64,000 nt of DNA. It comes from Labia minor. Its lineage: Eukaryota > Arthropoda > Insecta > Dermaptera > Spongiphoridae. A model generated the notes under the pieces. That model was not told the DNA's origin, searched no databases, and saw nothing but the letters and a program-made list of their open reading frames with translations. A program made the translations under genes and the position numbers. Shown here in pieces: positions 1 through 10,717 of the stretch; the stretch's first letter is position 1; every line of letters starts with the position of its first letter. The DNA lies in assembly GCA_963082975.1 (NCBI GenBank), contig OY720349.1, positions 50,697,962 through 50,761,961 on the forward strand. The letters run 5' to 3'.

Positions 1-164
1 TTTATAGATTAATTGAAACAATTAACCATTTATCAAATCATTATTATATGCTATGCCATGACTATTATATCGTTTTTATCATTTCAAAAATACATGAAGA
101 ATGTAAATTGGTTATGTTATTACATAATGCTCTCTCTCTCTTTCTTTCTTTCTCTCTTTCTCTC

Positions 165-207
<43 letters not shown>

Positions 208-436
208 TTTTCAGTGCCCAATTTCGCCCCATTTTTTATAAAGAACCAAATGGCCAAACGTTTCAAATCTCATCTCATCTCCCAAACGTGAAAATAAACT
301 TGTTTTTATTATATTATTATATTACTAATGTAGAAAAAATATATCCTACTACTTCCCAACTATTCACATAAAATTTTAAAAATTTCAATTGAATTATTTT
401 TCACCGATTTGATAAAAACTTAGACCAAGGTCCAAA
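1..436. repeat. AT-rich flank with (CT)n and (TA)n microsatellites
   Basis: A pyrimidine tract of CTCT/CTTT type (about 130-167) runs directly into a (TA)n tract (about 168-206). The rest is AT-rich. Open frames crossing the tracts translate to Leu/Ser and Ile/Tyr runs and are artefacts of the repeats. No gene is recognised. Confidence 0.8.
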
Positions 437-444
437 CTATATGT

Positions 445-619
445 CAACGGTGGCCAAACCGTGGCTCTTTTTGAGTTTATTGTGGCTCAATTAAAAAATT
501 TAAAGTTATCACAATTTAGAATTTAAACCTCCCATAAATAAATTTTTTTCCGATTTGACTCATAAACATTTTCGATTTTTCAATAGGGCTCTAAGTATCA
601 CGAAGTGTGGCCACCCCTT
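445..619. mobile_element. hAT-like MITE (H0), 175 bp, with 8-bp target duplication
   Basis: The ends are CAACGGTGGCCA on the left and the reverse complement of AAGGGGTGGCCA on the right, 9 of 12 matching. The element is flanked by direct 8-bp copies of CTATATGT at 437-444 and 620-627. Eight-base target duplications and CAGNGGTGGCC-like ends are hallmarks of the hAT superfamily. No transposase is present. Its right-hand part (ATTTTTCAATA, GGCTCTAAGTATCAC) is also found inside the hAT-like element at 61680-62070, so the two share ancestry. The call is supported by the exact duplication; assignment to a particular hAT family is not possible by eye. Confidence 0.7.
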
Positions 620-627
620 CTATATGT

Positions 628-863
628 AACTTCCAAATTCTCAACATCCCCACTTTTCAACAAACGCAAATAAGTTTTTTAATAATAATTATTCATTTTA
701 TTAGATCTACGAGTATTAAAATAATTAAATTTAATAATTTTACAATTATCTGGTTTAACTGATGTTTAAAGTGTGAGTGAGAATTATACTAATAAAAATG
801 TACTTTCGTGTTATATTTAGATTTAGTTTTCTTACTTCTCTGCAATTACCCTTCATTGATGTA
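628..863. other. AT-rich spacer, nothing recognised
   Basis: Anonymous AT-rich sequence between two hAT-like elements. No frame, hairpin or known repeat end was seen. Confidence 0.6.
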
Positions 864-1480
864 TTAAGCCTAGTTTACTTAGTTCTTGTCATTAGTTCAG
901 GGGTGGGCAAATACTTTTAAGCACGGGCCTTTTGAACGCCCGCCGGCCCGTTGAAAATGTTGGCTCTTATTTTGATTTTTCGTTCAATAGGTCTCTAAAA
1001 ATAAATTTTTTTTTATTAGTGTTTTCAAAATATGGTCTTCCGGCCAGGAAGACATTTTGAAAATTTCATTTTGGTCTGCGCTTAACCGTTTGACAGCTAT
1101 CTATCAAAATGCTAATACATTCCAAAACCGATATAGAAAATTTTGGTATAAAATAAATAAAAAATATATATCTACTTAAAACTTTATAACTTCTCCAATT
1201 TTACATCGATTTACATATAACTTTTAACATTTTGTAGATAAAGAATTAATGGAAACAACTGTTGAAGGCAATTAAATGATATACAAGTAGTATGTTATAA
1301 AAAAAAATGGAAAGCCAAATAAAAATTAAAATAAAAAGTTTAACATTTATGTTTTGCTGCGCAAATTCCATGTAACGTAATATCGAAGCGCGACGGCGCT
1401 GCGTAGCAGTCAAACGGTTAAAAGTATTTGCCCACCCCTGAACTAATGACAAGAACTAAGCCCGTATAAACTAGGCTTAA
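864..1480. mobile_element. hAT-like fold-back element (H1) inside an extended inverted repeat
   Basis: Perfect 23-bp terminal inverted repeats beginning CAGGGGTGGGCAAATAC bound 898-1440; CAGGGGTGGGCAAA is a classic hAT terminus. The flanks are not a direct target duplication. Instead the inverted symmetry continues outward for about 35 bp (864-897 against 1441-1480), interrupted only by a 6-bp insertion in the right arm. A further inverted match (TTAACCGTTTGAC at 1083-1095 against 1409-1421) lies inside. The interior has G+C-richer patches and a 17-bp-stem hairpin at 1022-1063. No transposase is recognised; the minus-strand frame at 1246-1452 matches nothing I know. The inverted flanks suggest that the right end is an inverted duplicate of the left end plus host flank. 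Confidence 0.65.
1022..1063. repeat. Long hairpin inside H1
   Basis: TTTTCAAAAT (1022-1031) pairs with ATTTTGAAAA (1054-1063), and GTCTTCC (1035-1041) pairs with GGAAGAC (1047-1053) around a GGCCA loop. Three unpaired bases (1032-1034) form a bulge. It is seen directly in the sequence; its function is unknown. Confidence 0.8.
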
Positions 1481-1552
1481 GGAAAAAACTCTACTTTTAG
1501 CTGAGAGGTTCAAATCCCTCTGACTTACACTATTCCATAAATATTCACTTTT

Positions 1553-2160
1553 ATTATCTCGCCAGAGATAGTATTGCGATCACGAAAAATGTGTAAAAAA
1601 GAGATGTTTTTATACGTTTTGAAGGTCCCTGAGTCATTTTTACTAAGTTTGAGAAAAATGTCTGTGTGTGTGTGTGTGTATGTAGACAAGATTACTCAAA
1701 ACCGATTTGAGATAGAATAATGAAATTTGATACACAGGCATTCAAAATTCGTAGTTTTCTATCAACTTTTGAGAAATGTAGATCATTCGGAAGAGAACCA
1801 TTGCCTACCATTTTTTTTTCATTTTTTTCCTCTAAAGTTACTATAAAAATAAAGATATATGTTTGATAGTTTTTCACATGATTAAAAATTGTATAAAACT
1901 ACTATATATAGAATTTCAGCTTGATTCAATCGCTGAAAGTATCGGAATTAATTTTTTAAATTTTTTAACACGTCGACTGCCAATCACGCGCCAGCACGTG
2001 ACGTGGTGTCATCAACAAAGAGCTAAACCCGTGCTGGTTTAATTAATATTATTTTTTAATTTATAATTTAATTAATTAAATTTAATTTAAATTTAATAAT
2101 ATAAAATAATATTAATCCAATTCAAATTCACAAGATAGTCGAGTGGAGACACTCCAGATT
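1553..2160 (+). mobile_element. Helentron-like non-autonomous element, family B, copy B1
   Basis: Nearly full-length copy of a 600-bp family. The head (ATTATCTC, family form ACTATCTC) folds on GAGATAGT through a GCCA loop and is followed by AGTATTG. A (TG)n block lies near 1664. The AAATTTG block follows, although the family's AACCGGAAG has decayed here. The tail carries AGATAGTCGAGTGG with the hairpin GAGTG-GAGA-CACTC and ends CCAGA before T. The 5' head inverted near the 3' end plus a terminal hairpin is the architecture known for Helentrons and their HINE derivatives. No protein is encoded. In this copy the tail inverted repeat is mutated (ACAAGATAGT instead of GCGAGATAGT), so it is probably an old insertion. 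Confidence 0.7.
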
Positions 2161-3520
2161 TTTAACTTTAAAATTCATAAGTTATAGATTATTATTATTC
2201 CAAAGATCTTCACAACAATTAAATTATTCTATATGGTCTTATTTTAAGTTTTATAATTTTAAATATCACTTAGGTACATTTTATCATTTAAATTTAAACA
2301 GGCATACATTATTTAGAAGCCTTATGATTTTTTTTTTAATATAGAAATATTAATGATATTATTAATGAAAATATTGATTTGGTTTAATAATTTCATAATT
2401 TATTTATTTAATTGTATTTTCATTTCGATTATTTGCGAATTTTAACCGATGCATTGCGTTTTATAACAAAAGAGATAACCCTTTCCAGCAGGTTAGACAT
2501 ACAAAAAAAGCTAATTCCTTTTTTTTTTAATTTTATTTCTATCTCTTTTCTCCCCCTCGTCTCATCTTTTTTTCCTCTTACTTCTCTTGTAATGTTAGTA
2601 GAGTTGAGTTTCAAATGTTTTTTAATTACATAACAAATATTTACAGTCATAATCATTCCATTAACGCTTAGCTGGTGGAAAATTGAGTGAATAGAACCAG
2701 AGAGAGTGAGGGAGATAGAGAACGAAAGAAGAGGATAGAGGAAAAAAAAAGAGTGAAGAGAGTTAAATGAAAGAATGTTTAACTATTATAATATGTATAA
2801 TTTGCCAGATTAACACAAATTATATACTTATAAGTAAAGAAAATAAATGAAAAAATGTAAGTATTAATTAAAATGAAATATTCATTGAATTTAATATTTG
2901 TAATATTTAAGTAAATAAGAGAATTGATTCTTATTTTTAATTTTCAAATTTAATATATAAATAATATTTTATAAAATAAAACGAAAAGTCTAAATTTTTA
3001 ATTTATATATAAAAATAAGGAATTCAATAACGTCTACTATGGAAATTATATCTAAATTATATAAATAGGAATTATAATTAACTTTATAATTCTTAATTTA
3101 GATACATATATATATTGTATATACAATTAATACATTCATTATTTACTTTAAAGTGTAAAGTTTACATCATCAATATCATCACAAATCTCAATTATATTTA
3201 TTATTATCATTATTATATTTATTGACGTCATTAGCATAGTTAATTAATTAAAAGTTAATGTTTAGCAAAAACAAATAAACCTTTTATATTCGAGATGGGT
3301 TGAATGTAATGAAGTGAATAGAGCCATTTAGGATATTATATTATTATCAATACAAACGTTGCTATCATTTTTATTTGTTATTGATAAAAATTAGTTAACT
3401 AGTAGTTAGGTGAAGTAAATTCATGAATTTTAATGGAATTATCAAGATGATTATTTATGATTTTTATAAACATTATTTATCTTTATATTTGTTTAGATAT
3501 TATCTTGTTTGTATATATAT
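2161..3520. other. AT-rich desert, no gene seen
   Basis: AT-rich sequence with a purine-rich GA tract (about 2698-2765) and a mirror-like pyrimidine tract near 2515-2590. The overlapping frames at 2412-2656 exist on both strands and only reflect these tracts. No known repeat ends were seen. Confidence 0.6.
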
Positions 3521-4099
3521 AGCCATGGGTTCTCAAAAACCGTTCTAACGATTTTTTTGAAATTCACACTAGATATAGTATTTATAAAGAAAAATTGAGT
3601 TTTATTGATCATATCTCAGGAAAAATACATCTTCATTATTTTTTCTTAATTTAAATTTATATATGGATGAAGTCACAAATGACATCCATATTGAAATTTG
3701 ACTCCCGCCTTTTTTTAAAGGATATTGTATTAATATTTTTTTTATATTTAAAATATTTTAAAATTTTTTATTTAATTTCGAAATAAAATTAAAAATATAT
3801 ATTTTAATAATATTTTATAATTATAAATTACGATATATATTTATCATTCTTCCAATAAAAAAAAATATTCATGCACTTAGAAACATAATAATACATATTT
3901 ATGTATTATTGAGGACCCCAAGTTCCATTCATTCAACATTTAATAATTGTAATAAATAATTAAAGAATTGTATATCAATATTTTTTAAAGGGTCGAGTGG
4001 GAGCTTGGTGTCCCAATTATTAATATTATCAGCCAAACCCAATAATAATTAATTTTTTTTTTAACTTAATTACCGAGCCGAAGCTCGGGGTCCCGGTAC
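3521..4099 (+). mobile_element. Repeat family F, copy F1 (relative of families A-C)
   Basis: Matches the minus-strand copy at 39139-39767 almost throughout. The left part (AACCGTTCTAACGA, then GAAATTCACACTAG) corresponds to the AACGGCTCAACCGA / GAAATTTGGTATA block of family A. The stretch with TTTTTCTTAATTTAAA and a GATG(A)AGTCAC site corresponds to family A's middle. The 3' end contains two related hairpins: one decayed (CGAGTGGGAGCTTGG, about 3994-4008) and one intact, CCGAGC-CGAA-GCTCGG, about 4075-4090. Each is followed by G(T/G)(G/T)TCCC. No head with a matching inverted tail was found, so this copy may be 5'-truncated or the family may be organised differently. Confidence 0.6.
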
Positions 4100-5370
4100 T
4101 ATATATATATATATAAGACTTTTTTTTTGCTATTTTAATTATTCTTATTGTATAATTTCTTAAATCTTTTTAAAAAAAAAAGAATTATAAATATAAAACA
4201 TTTTAACGAATTAAAAATAATTTTCACAAGAATACATCTTCCCATGCACCTCAATTATAATTTAATAAATGAATTTTAAATATATATTTTTTTTTATTTT
4301 TCATTATTATTATTCAAATGTAATGAGAATTTTAAAATGGAAAAAACAATTTTTTTATTCAATCAAAAAATATTATAATTTTAATACTCTCTTTTATTTT
4401 TAAATTGAAAATGATTTTCAAACATATAAATACTTAATAATCAATCAAATATATTTTACTTTTCCATGTAATTTGAATTGGAAACTCCCAGTATAATAAT
4501 AAACTTGAAATATTTTCCTTCACACAAACTTTCATTATTATTATTATTTTTTTAAAATAAGTAGTAATCTATTTATTTATTTTTCTATATGAAATTTAAA
4601 CAATTGTTCATTTTTCTTATTTTTTTAATTATTTATAAATCATTAATCTTTCTATTTGTTTCAGGTAATGTGCGACTTGGAATTTTTTTTTTAGTCTCGA
4701 TCATTAATGTAAGTACAATTTCTATAGAATTTATTGGTAAACTTTTCATATTTATTCTACTATACTTACCTAAATTTATTTATGATACTATAATTGGGAA
4801 AATCTTACATTTTTTAAATAAAAATTTCCTCAATTTGTAATTTCATGAAATTTCGTTCTCTTTGAAACTTTTTTTTTAAAGCATACCAACAAGCTTTCAT
4901 ACATCTAATGATCTAAAAACAACATTCAAATTGCATTTCATGAAATAAATTCATATAAAATCAATTAGTAGGGTAAACATTTCAAACACTATTTTAAAAA
5001 TAAATAATATTTTTTGATTCACCCTTTTATTTATTAAAATTTTAACATTTTATATTTAGAGTGGTTTAAAAATTCCATTTTTACGATCTCTCTATTTCTG
5101 AGCTTTGTAAATATTTATTCTTATTATACTAGCAAAAACATGTATGTAAATTGTTTTTTGATTACGGTCTATATCATTTTTATAAATTTTATTGCAAAGA
5201 ATTCTAAGTTGAAAAATCGATTTGAATAAGTCAGGAATGACGATTTTTTCCCCTAAGCTATTTTACAAACAAATCTATAAATGCATATTAAATCAAATAA
5301 AATATATATATATATAATAATAATATAAAGAATATTTTTATACTTTTTTCCGCAATATAAATGAAACTAG
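4100..5370. other. AT-rich desert, no gene seen
   Basis: Very AT-rich, with long T and A runs. The 83-codon frame at 4589-4840 is rich in Ile/Leu/Phe as expected from AT codons, has no homology I recognise and lacks any coding context. Confidence 0.6.
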
Positions 5371-5376
5371 CTGCTC

Positions 5377-5395
5377 AGAGCGCCTTCGGCGCTCT
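5377..5395. repeat. Perfect GC-rich hairpin
   Basis: AGAGCGCC and GGCGCTCT form a perfect 8-bp stem around a TTC loop. It is preceded by AAACTAGCTGCTC and followed by a C-rich run (CACCCCCTGTACCCCC). It stands out sharply in AT-rich DNA and resembles the terminal hairpins of the other small elements in this window, but no matching head was found nearby. Confidence 0.75.
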
Positions 5396-5886
5396 TCACA
5401 CCCCCTGTACCCCCGAGTGGTACATAGTATTTGGTTGAAAGTAGTAAAAGGTTTTCATCCATTTTGTTTCAATCAGTATATTACATAAAACATTCATTTC
5501 TTTTTGTGTTCTTATTTAAAATATATTTTAATTTAATCAGTAGAATAATTATATATTGGCGGACCAGTGTGAGAGCCCAAAAGTTCCAAATTGAAACTCA
5601 AAAGATTGAAAAATAATATTTGTGATCAAAACTTAAATGAATGTTTTATGTAATAAAAAGGCCTAAAAATGATCAAAATAAGTCAAGTAAAAATTATTAA
5701 TTTAATGTAACTAATATAAAACAAAGATTTTTTTTCATTTCATTCCAAAGATCCATCATTATATAAACTGAAAGATTTTTCTTTATCCTCTTATTTATTT
5801 ATAAATGTTTATTTATAATCTCTCTCATCATCAAAACAAACTATTTTCACAGACCCCTTAATCCACACAAAAATATAATATTTTTC

Positions 5887-5918
<32 letters not shown>

Positions 5919-6058
5919 TCACTTTTCTCAAAAAGTATTTATTGTTTTCCAATGAATTTCACGCTATTAATAGATCAACCCGAGGGCTATCAAATGGCAT
6001 TGGAATGGCCCAAATCACATAAGTCGTTTAGGAGGAGTATGTGATAGAACTGTCTTTT
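5396..6058. other. AT-rich spacer with a (TA)n tract
   Basis: Contains (TA)n at about 5891-5919 and otherwise anonymous AT-rich sequence. No gene or known repeat was seen. Confidence 0.6.
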
Positions 6059-6173
6059 AAATATATAGATTCTCAAATATTTTTTAAATATATAGATTCT
6101 CAAATATTTTTTAAATATATAGATTCTCAAATATTTTTTAAATATATAGATTCTCAAATATTTTTTAAATATT
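6059..6173. repeat. 27-bp minisatellite, four copies
   Basis: Units start at 6059, 6086, 6113 and 6140, followed by a partial unit. They are essentially identical (AAATATATAG, ATTCTCAAAT, ATTTTTT). As 27 is a multiple of three, the plus-strand frame 6041-6244 repeats a nonapeptide; this is a by-product and not evidence of a gene. Identity of the units implies recent expansion or homogenisation. Confidence 0.9.
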
Positions 6174-6259
6174 TATATAAGATAAATATTGTTAAAGTAA
6201 ACCAGATATGCAAGTTTCTTTTTCTTTTTCATTCATGGCAGTGAGAAGGGTTAACAAAA

Positions 6260-6570
6260 ATATCTTAATAGTTGATATTTTCGATCGTTTGTCTCTATCT
6301 CCAAATCTTTTCACGTGTAGAGTAGCAATTAGACATTATCTAAACGAAATTCACGCGGAGTATTTTGCATAAATCTCTGAAGCGATTGCACATTTCGTAC
6401 ATCACCCCACTACTACTATTACTACCACTAACAACAACCAACTCTGCGGCCAATCTAATTGGTAAATGCATCTAATGCAAATGGCAAATGCAAATGGAGT
6501 GATCAAGTGAAGATGCTTTTGTGATTGCTCTGTGTGAAACGACCTACCCCCGCACGACCGATTTATTTCA
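6260..6570. promoter_or_regulatory. G+C-richer island with two octamer (POU) motifs
   Basis: Single-copy, more mixed base composition than its surroundings. Two perfect ATGCAAAT octamers lie 13 bp apart (6475-6482 and 6488-6495), in the same orientation, next to TCTAATTGG-type and CCAAT-type sequence. ATGCAAAT is the classic POU-domain (Oct) site. Candidate enhancer; conservation in other species has not been tested. Confidence 0.4.
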
Positions 6571-7961
6571 CATGAATAGAACCATTAGATTAATGATTTA
6601 TCGTGCAACAACAACACACCATATTGTTTCGAATTCAATTGTACACCTTATTTTCTAATTGAATTTATTATTATAAATATTATTATTATTATTATTATTT
6701 ATCATGATTGAATACGCCCAATTTCAAACATTCTCATTCATTATTTCATTAACTATCCAACCCATGATTTCATTTAACCTTAAAAAGTTTTTTTATATTT
6801 TATATCTAAAATTTTCAAAAATTTCACTTATGTTTTTTTTTCTTTTGGATAACTTATTAATTGGTATATTAATTTTCATATTTTGGATAATAATAAAATT
6901 TAATTTTATTTAAATATTTGATTTTTTATTATCTTCGGAATTATGTAACACTTAAATTTTCTAATTATACAATCTATTTGACAATTTTTAAATCTTAAAT
7001 CGAAATGATATAGTCAACGATTGATTCCTTGCTCTTAATCTCGACAAATACAATTAAACTAATATTTTTATTTAAATTAATTAAAATATATGGAAATTGT
7101 TTAATTTTTCTATTCCCCCTCCCATATCTAGAACAATTTTATTAGATTTATGTCCTCTTTTTGATTATATAAAATTTAGGAAATGTTAAATAGAAAAAAT
7201 AAAATTAAAAGGTTGGCAATTTAGAATAATTTTATTCACTACTCTATCCTTTGTTAAAGAATTTGTGGTAAAGTGTTTTTCTTAAAATTAATTGGTAGAA
7301 AATCGTGAAATAATCTACCTTTAATAGTATAAATATATATTATGCCACATTGGGAGTTTTTCCACTTTCTTATTTATTCGTTTAAATATTTATTTTCTAG
7401 ATGAATTTCCATTAGATTTTAATCTCTTATAATTATATATAAATATCTATTAATTATAATCCAAATATGATTATACGAACTGAAATCTATCTCCAATTAA
7501 TCTATGTTTTTAATAGAATAATTATAATTTTAATGTAGACGGAAGAAAACTCGAGAAATGTTCTTATTTCAGCCTTTCTCACACTCTAGAGCAATTCAAT
7601 CATTTATTTTATAGCGCGATTAAATTAAAAAAAAAAAGATGATAAGATCCTATCGGGTATCAATTTAATTAAGTTGTAAAAAAATAAATAAATGTAGCTT
7701 AATTTGATTAAATATTCCGTTAAAGTATCTATGTCTAACTCGTAAGGTGTGTGAGTGAATAAGACTGGATTTTTTTTTTATTAGATACGTGAGTGTTATC
7801 AAATTGAATCAAATTGGTGGATATGATTCGTGTTTTTCCTTTCTAAATGTATTTACATTTATTATAACAAAGATTCAATAACATTTTGTTTTGTTTTTTT
7901 TTTCATATAAGATTAGAATAAAAGACCTGTGTAAAATCATTATTGTGATTTTCTATTTTTT
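6571..7961. other. AT-rich desert, no gene seen
   Basis: AT-rich with (ATT)n near 6675-6700. The 69-codon frame at 6704-6913 is hydrophobic by composition only. Nothing recognised. Confidence 0.6.
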
Positions 7962-8471
7962 ACCGACCGACGATAGGAAGAGAAGGTATTGTTTTCACAC
8001 CAAATTTCACATGTGGAGATTTTTACATATCTCCACGAATCATTCATTTTGTTAACAGAAAAAAGTATTTTTAGAATGATGCCTCTCCGTCTGTCCGTTT
8101 GTCCATTGTGTGTCCATATAAACGAGTATAGCTTAAACGCCCCAACGTATTTTGATAAAATTTGTTATATTTATTTAATGCATCAGTAACATGAATTCAT
8201 CAACTTTTGGTGTATATCCGGAAACCGGAAGTGGTAGTTTACAAATTATTAATTTTATATTCATTGTCCCAAAATATTTCACTTAAAATATAGTAGTAAT
8301 TATTTATTGAGTAATTAAACTAAAAATAAAAACCAAGATAATATAATTTAGTCATTTTAATTCAAATTTTAAAAATATTTTTTTTTGATACTTTATATAT
8401 ATAATGTTGTTTGGAAATTAATTTATTTCAAATCGTCGGTCGGTTCTGTCCCTGGCCACAGCTCTCATATT
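7962..8471 (+). mobile_element. Helentron-like element, family A, copy A1 (diverged)
   Basis: Starts with the family head ACCGACCGACGATAG after T and continues with TTTTCACACCAAATTTCACA, the pyrimidine-rich CTGTCCGTTTGTCC block, a decayed AACGCCCCAACG / TTGATAAAATTTG block and AAACCGGAAGTGG. The tail ATCGTCGGTCGG with CCTGGCCACAG is recognisable but mutated. The second internal module found in other copies is missing or unrecognisable here, so this is the most diverged copy in the window. The plus-strand frame at 7989-8189 is a translation of the repeat, not a gene. Confidence 0.75.
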
Positions 8472-8929
8472 TTTATTGTATCGATTGCATTTCAAAATGA
8501 GCTTCTTTTAAAATTTGTAACACTTATGAATTGCTGGGATAATTATTATTCATTACTGATTCTGTTCGAGCCATTAAACCGAATCTAATTAATTGAATTT
8601 AATTCAATTGAAATCATAAACGAAAAATCATTTGTTTTAAAGTTGATTAAATAGTATATATATATATATATATATAATTCTTACAAATGATTTATTTTAC
8701 TGAAAACATTCACATTATTTATTCCACAATTATTATAAAATAAAATATGAATGGATTTATGTTCCAATGCAATTGAATAGATAGCAACTCTTTCTCTGAC
8801 AGCTCTCTCTCTTTCTAGTTGTTGGATTGGATTTGCAGGTTCAGGTCTCCTTATACCCTTAAGTGGTTAATAATCAACCAGAATACAGATAAATTAATTA
8901 AATAAATAAATAACTATCAGTTGATTTAC
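8472..8929. other. AT-rich spacer with a (TA)n tract
   Basis: (TA)n at about 8655-8676, a CT-rich patch near 8800-8815, otherwise anonymous. Confidence 0.6.
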
Positions 8930-9200
8930 TATTTCCGATAAGGATAATTAGTAGCTATGTTGAAAAGCCGAGTGGAAGAGGGTGGACGTTTCATTGTCCA
9001 GTTCCAGTTTCTCTTGACTTGCATTGCTTTACATGCAGCGATGCATTGAGGAGGCAACGGGACACCACCTGACATTGCCTTCCTTACCCCTCCTTTCTAT
9101 GAATGCTTTCCCATCAGGCCTATTGGGCTTGTCCCTCTCCTCCACACCTATTGTTCCATCCACGTGGAAAATTTATTTATTTGTTTATATTCCTCGTGTA
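8930..9200. promoter_or_regulatory. G+C-richer single-copy island
   Basis: Mixed-composition stretch with an ACCACCTGACA E-box, a CCACGTGG E-box, CATTGTCC and CTATTGTTCC (Sox-like ATTGT cores) and the near-palindrome ATGCAGCGATGCAT. The plus-strand 75-codon frame across it runs into a (CT)n tract and is not convincing. Candidate regulatory island by composition and motif density only. Confidence 0.3.
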
Positions 9201-9992
9201 GCATTTAGTTTATTCCTCTCTCTCTCTCTCTCTCTTTCATCAATCCATTGAAACACTCTTGAATGTTAAATAAACCACTCTTTAGTGGAAGGTGAAGACA
9301 GCTGCTTTTGTTTCTCTTTCAACGCCATAGAATAATTTATTAAATTAGATAATGAGATATAATGATAATAATAATATTTATTATGATATGATAATGAATG
9401 AAGGATAATATACTATGGTTTTAAATGTTCATCTAGAGCAGTGGGTGGGTTTTAATATAATAAAAAACAAAAACAAAGGTGGTGGAAATAAATTTCAAAA
9501 GCATACAACTTAACTAAAATTGATGATAGAATTTGCATTCAAATTTCCTGATGTTTCCTATACTCTAATAGCGTATGCAATTAAATATTGTGCTAAGATA
9601 TTATCTCAACAGATTAATTAAAATTAATTTATAGATCATTTCACGAGAGAGGAAAAATTCTATATAAATATTAATCAAAACAAGGAAAATCCATTATAGT
9701 AATATATCTAGGATCGATATTCTTTTTCATATCTTTTTTTTTTTTTTTAAATATTTCTCTAAATGAGAAACTATTTATTATAATCACTTATTTTTAAATA
9801 TTCAATATGTTTTATAAAGATTGAAGGAAAATAAATAAACAATTGTATTAAGACATACACAAATCATCTTTTACTCTTTATTTTTATATTAATGGAATTA
9901 GTTATCAATTAAGTAGAACCGAAAACTTTTTATCTAATAGTATTTAATAATTTATTTGTTTTCCAATTTTTTCAATAATTTTTTTTCTTTTT
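9201..9992. other. AT-rich spacer with (CT)n
   Basis: (CT)n at about 9217-9236, then AT-rich sequence with A/T homopolymers. Nothing recognised. Confidence 0.6.
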
Positions 9993-10415
9993 ACCGACCG
10001 ACGATAGTAAGGGAGGTATTGTTTTCACACCAAATTTCACATGTGGAGATTTTTACATATCTCCACGAATCATGCATTTTCTTAACAGAAAAAAGTATTT
10101 TTAGCATGATGTCTGTCCGTCCGTCTGTCCGTCCGTATAGATGTGTACAGCCTGAACGGCTCAACCGATTTTGATGAAATTTGGTATATTTACTTAATGC
10201 ATCATCCAGCCATTCATGACGTCACAGCCTGGTCTTGCATATATATTATAAATAAAATAAAATTAAAAATGTTTATATTTATTATTTATGTATCCATATC
10301 TGTTTTTTATTACATTAATAGATAGATTAAAATTATTTGAAATTGTTTCTGTAGCTGGAAATTAATTTACTTCAAACCGTCGGTCGGTTCGGACCTGGCC
10401 ACAGGTCAACTTATT
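9993..10415 (+). mobile_element. Helentron-like element, family A, copy A2 (internally deleted)
   Basis: Intact head (ACCGACCGACGATAG), first body module, TGTCCGTCCG block and TTTTGATGAAATTTGGTATA, then a jump from AATGCATCA straight to TCCAGCCATTCATGACGTCA. About 200 bp, including the second internal module, is missing compared with full copies such as 42449-43069, and a 3-bp microhomology (TCA) sits at the junction. The tail CCGTCGGTCGGTTCGGACC, the hairpin GACCTG-GCCA-CAGGTC and AACTTATT are intact. Open frames at 9956-10325 are shadows. Confidence 0.85.
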
Positions 10416-10678
10416 TCTTATTAATTATATCTTCAATTCTGTTTAATAATATGACCTAAGTGCAATTCTCGTCGTTCCCACACGAGATAGAGATGCTTTA
10501 AATATTAGACCACCAGTTGGCAAGAAAAAAGAATGTTTTATTAATCCGCTAAAAGAGAATGCGAGAAAGCGACGGAAGTCGGCTTTTTGATTTATTCAAG
10601 GTTGTTTTATTATCTTCTCTTATTAAGAACAAATTTCACGCTGTTCATGGTTATGTTTATTCTTTCTATATACATATA

Positions 10679-10717
<39 letters not shown>

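Noticed and set aside
13-371. Two overlapping frames with poly-Leu/Ser and poly-Ile/Tyr
   Set aside because: Produced by (CT)n and (TA)n microsatellites in shifted phases.
1246-1452. Minus-strand 68-codon frame considered as a hAT transposase remnant
   Set aside because: No recognisable hAT motif. It overlaps the inverted repeat and its second half is compositionally AT-driven.
1490-1530. tRNA-like T-arm AGAGGTTCAAATCCCTCT with a perfect GGTTCAAATCC B box
   Set aside because: The stem needs an 8-base loop to pair, and no acceptor or anticodon arm can be drawn upstream (that sequence is the inverted flank of H1). Possibly a tRNA or SINE scrap, but not supportable as a gene.
6041-6244. Frame with four identical nonapeptide repeats
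   Set aside because: A 27-bp minisatellite always gives in-frame repeats. There is no start context, homology or neighbouring exon.
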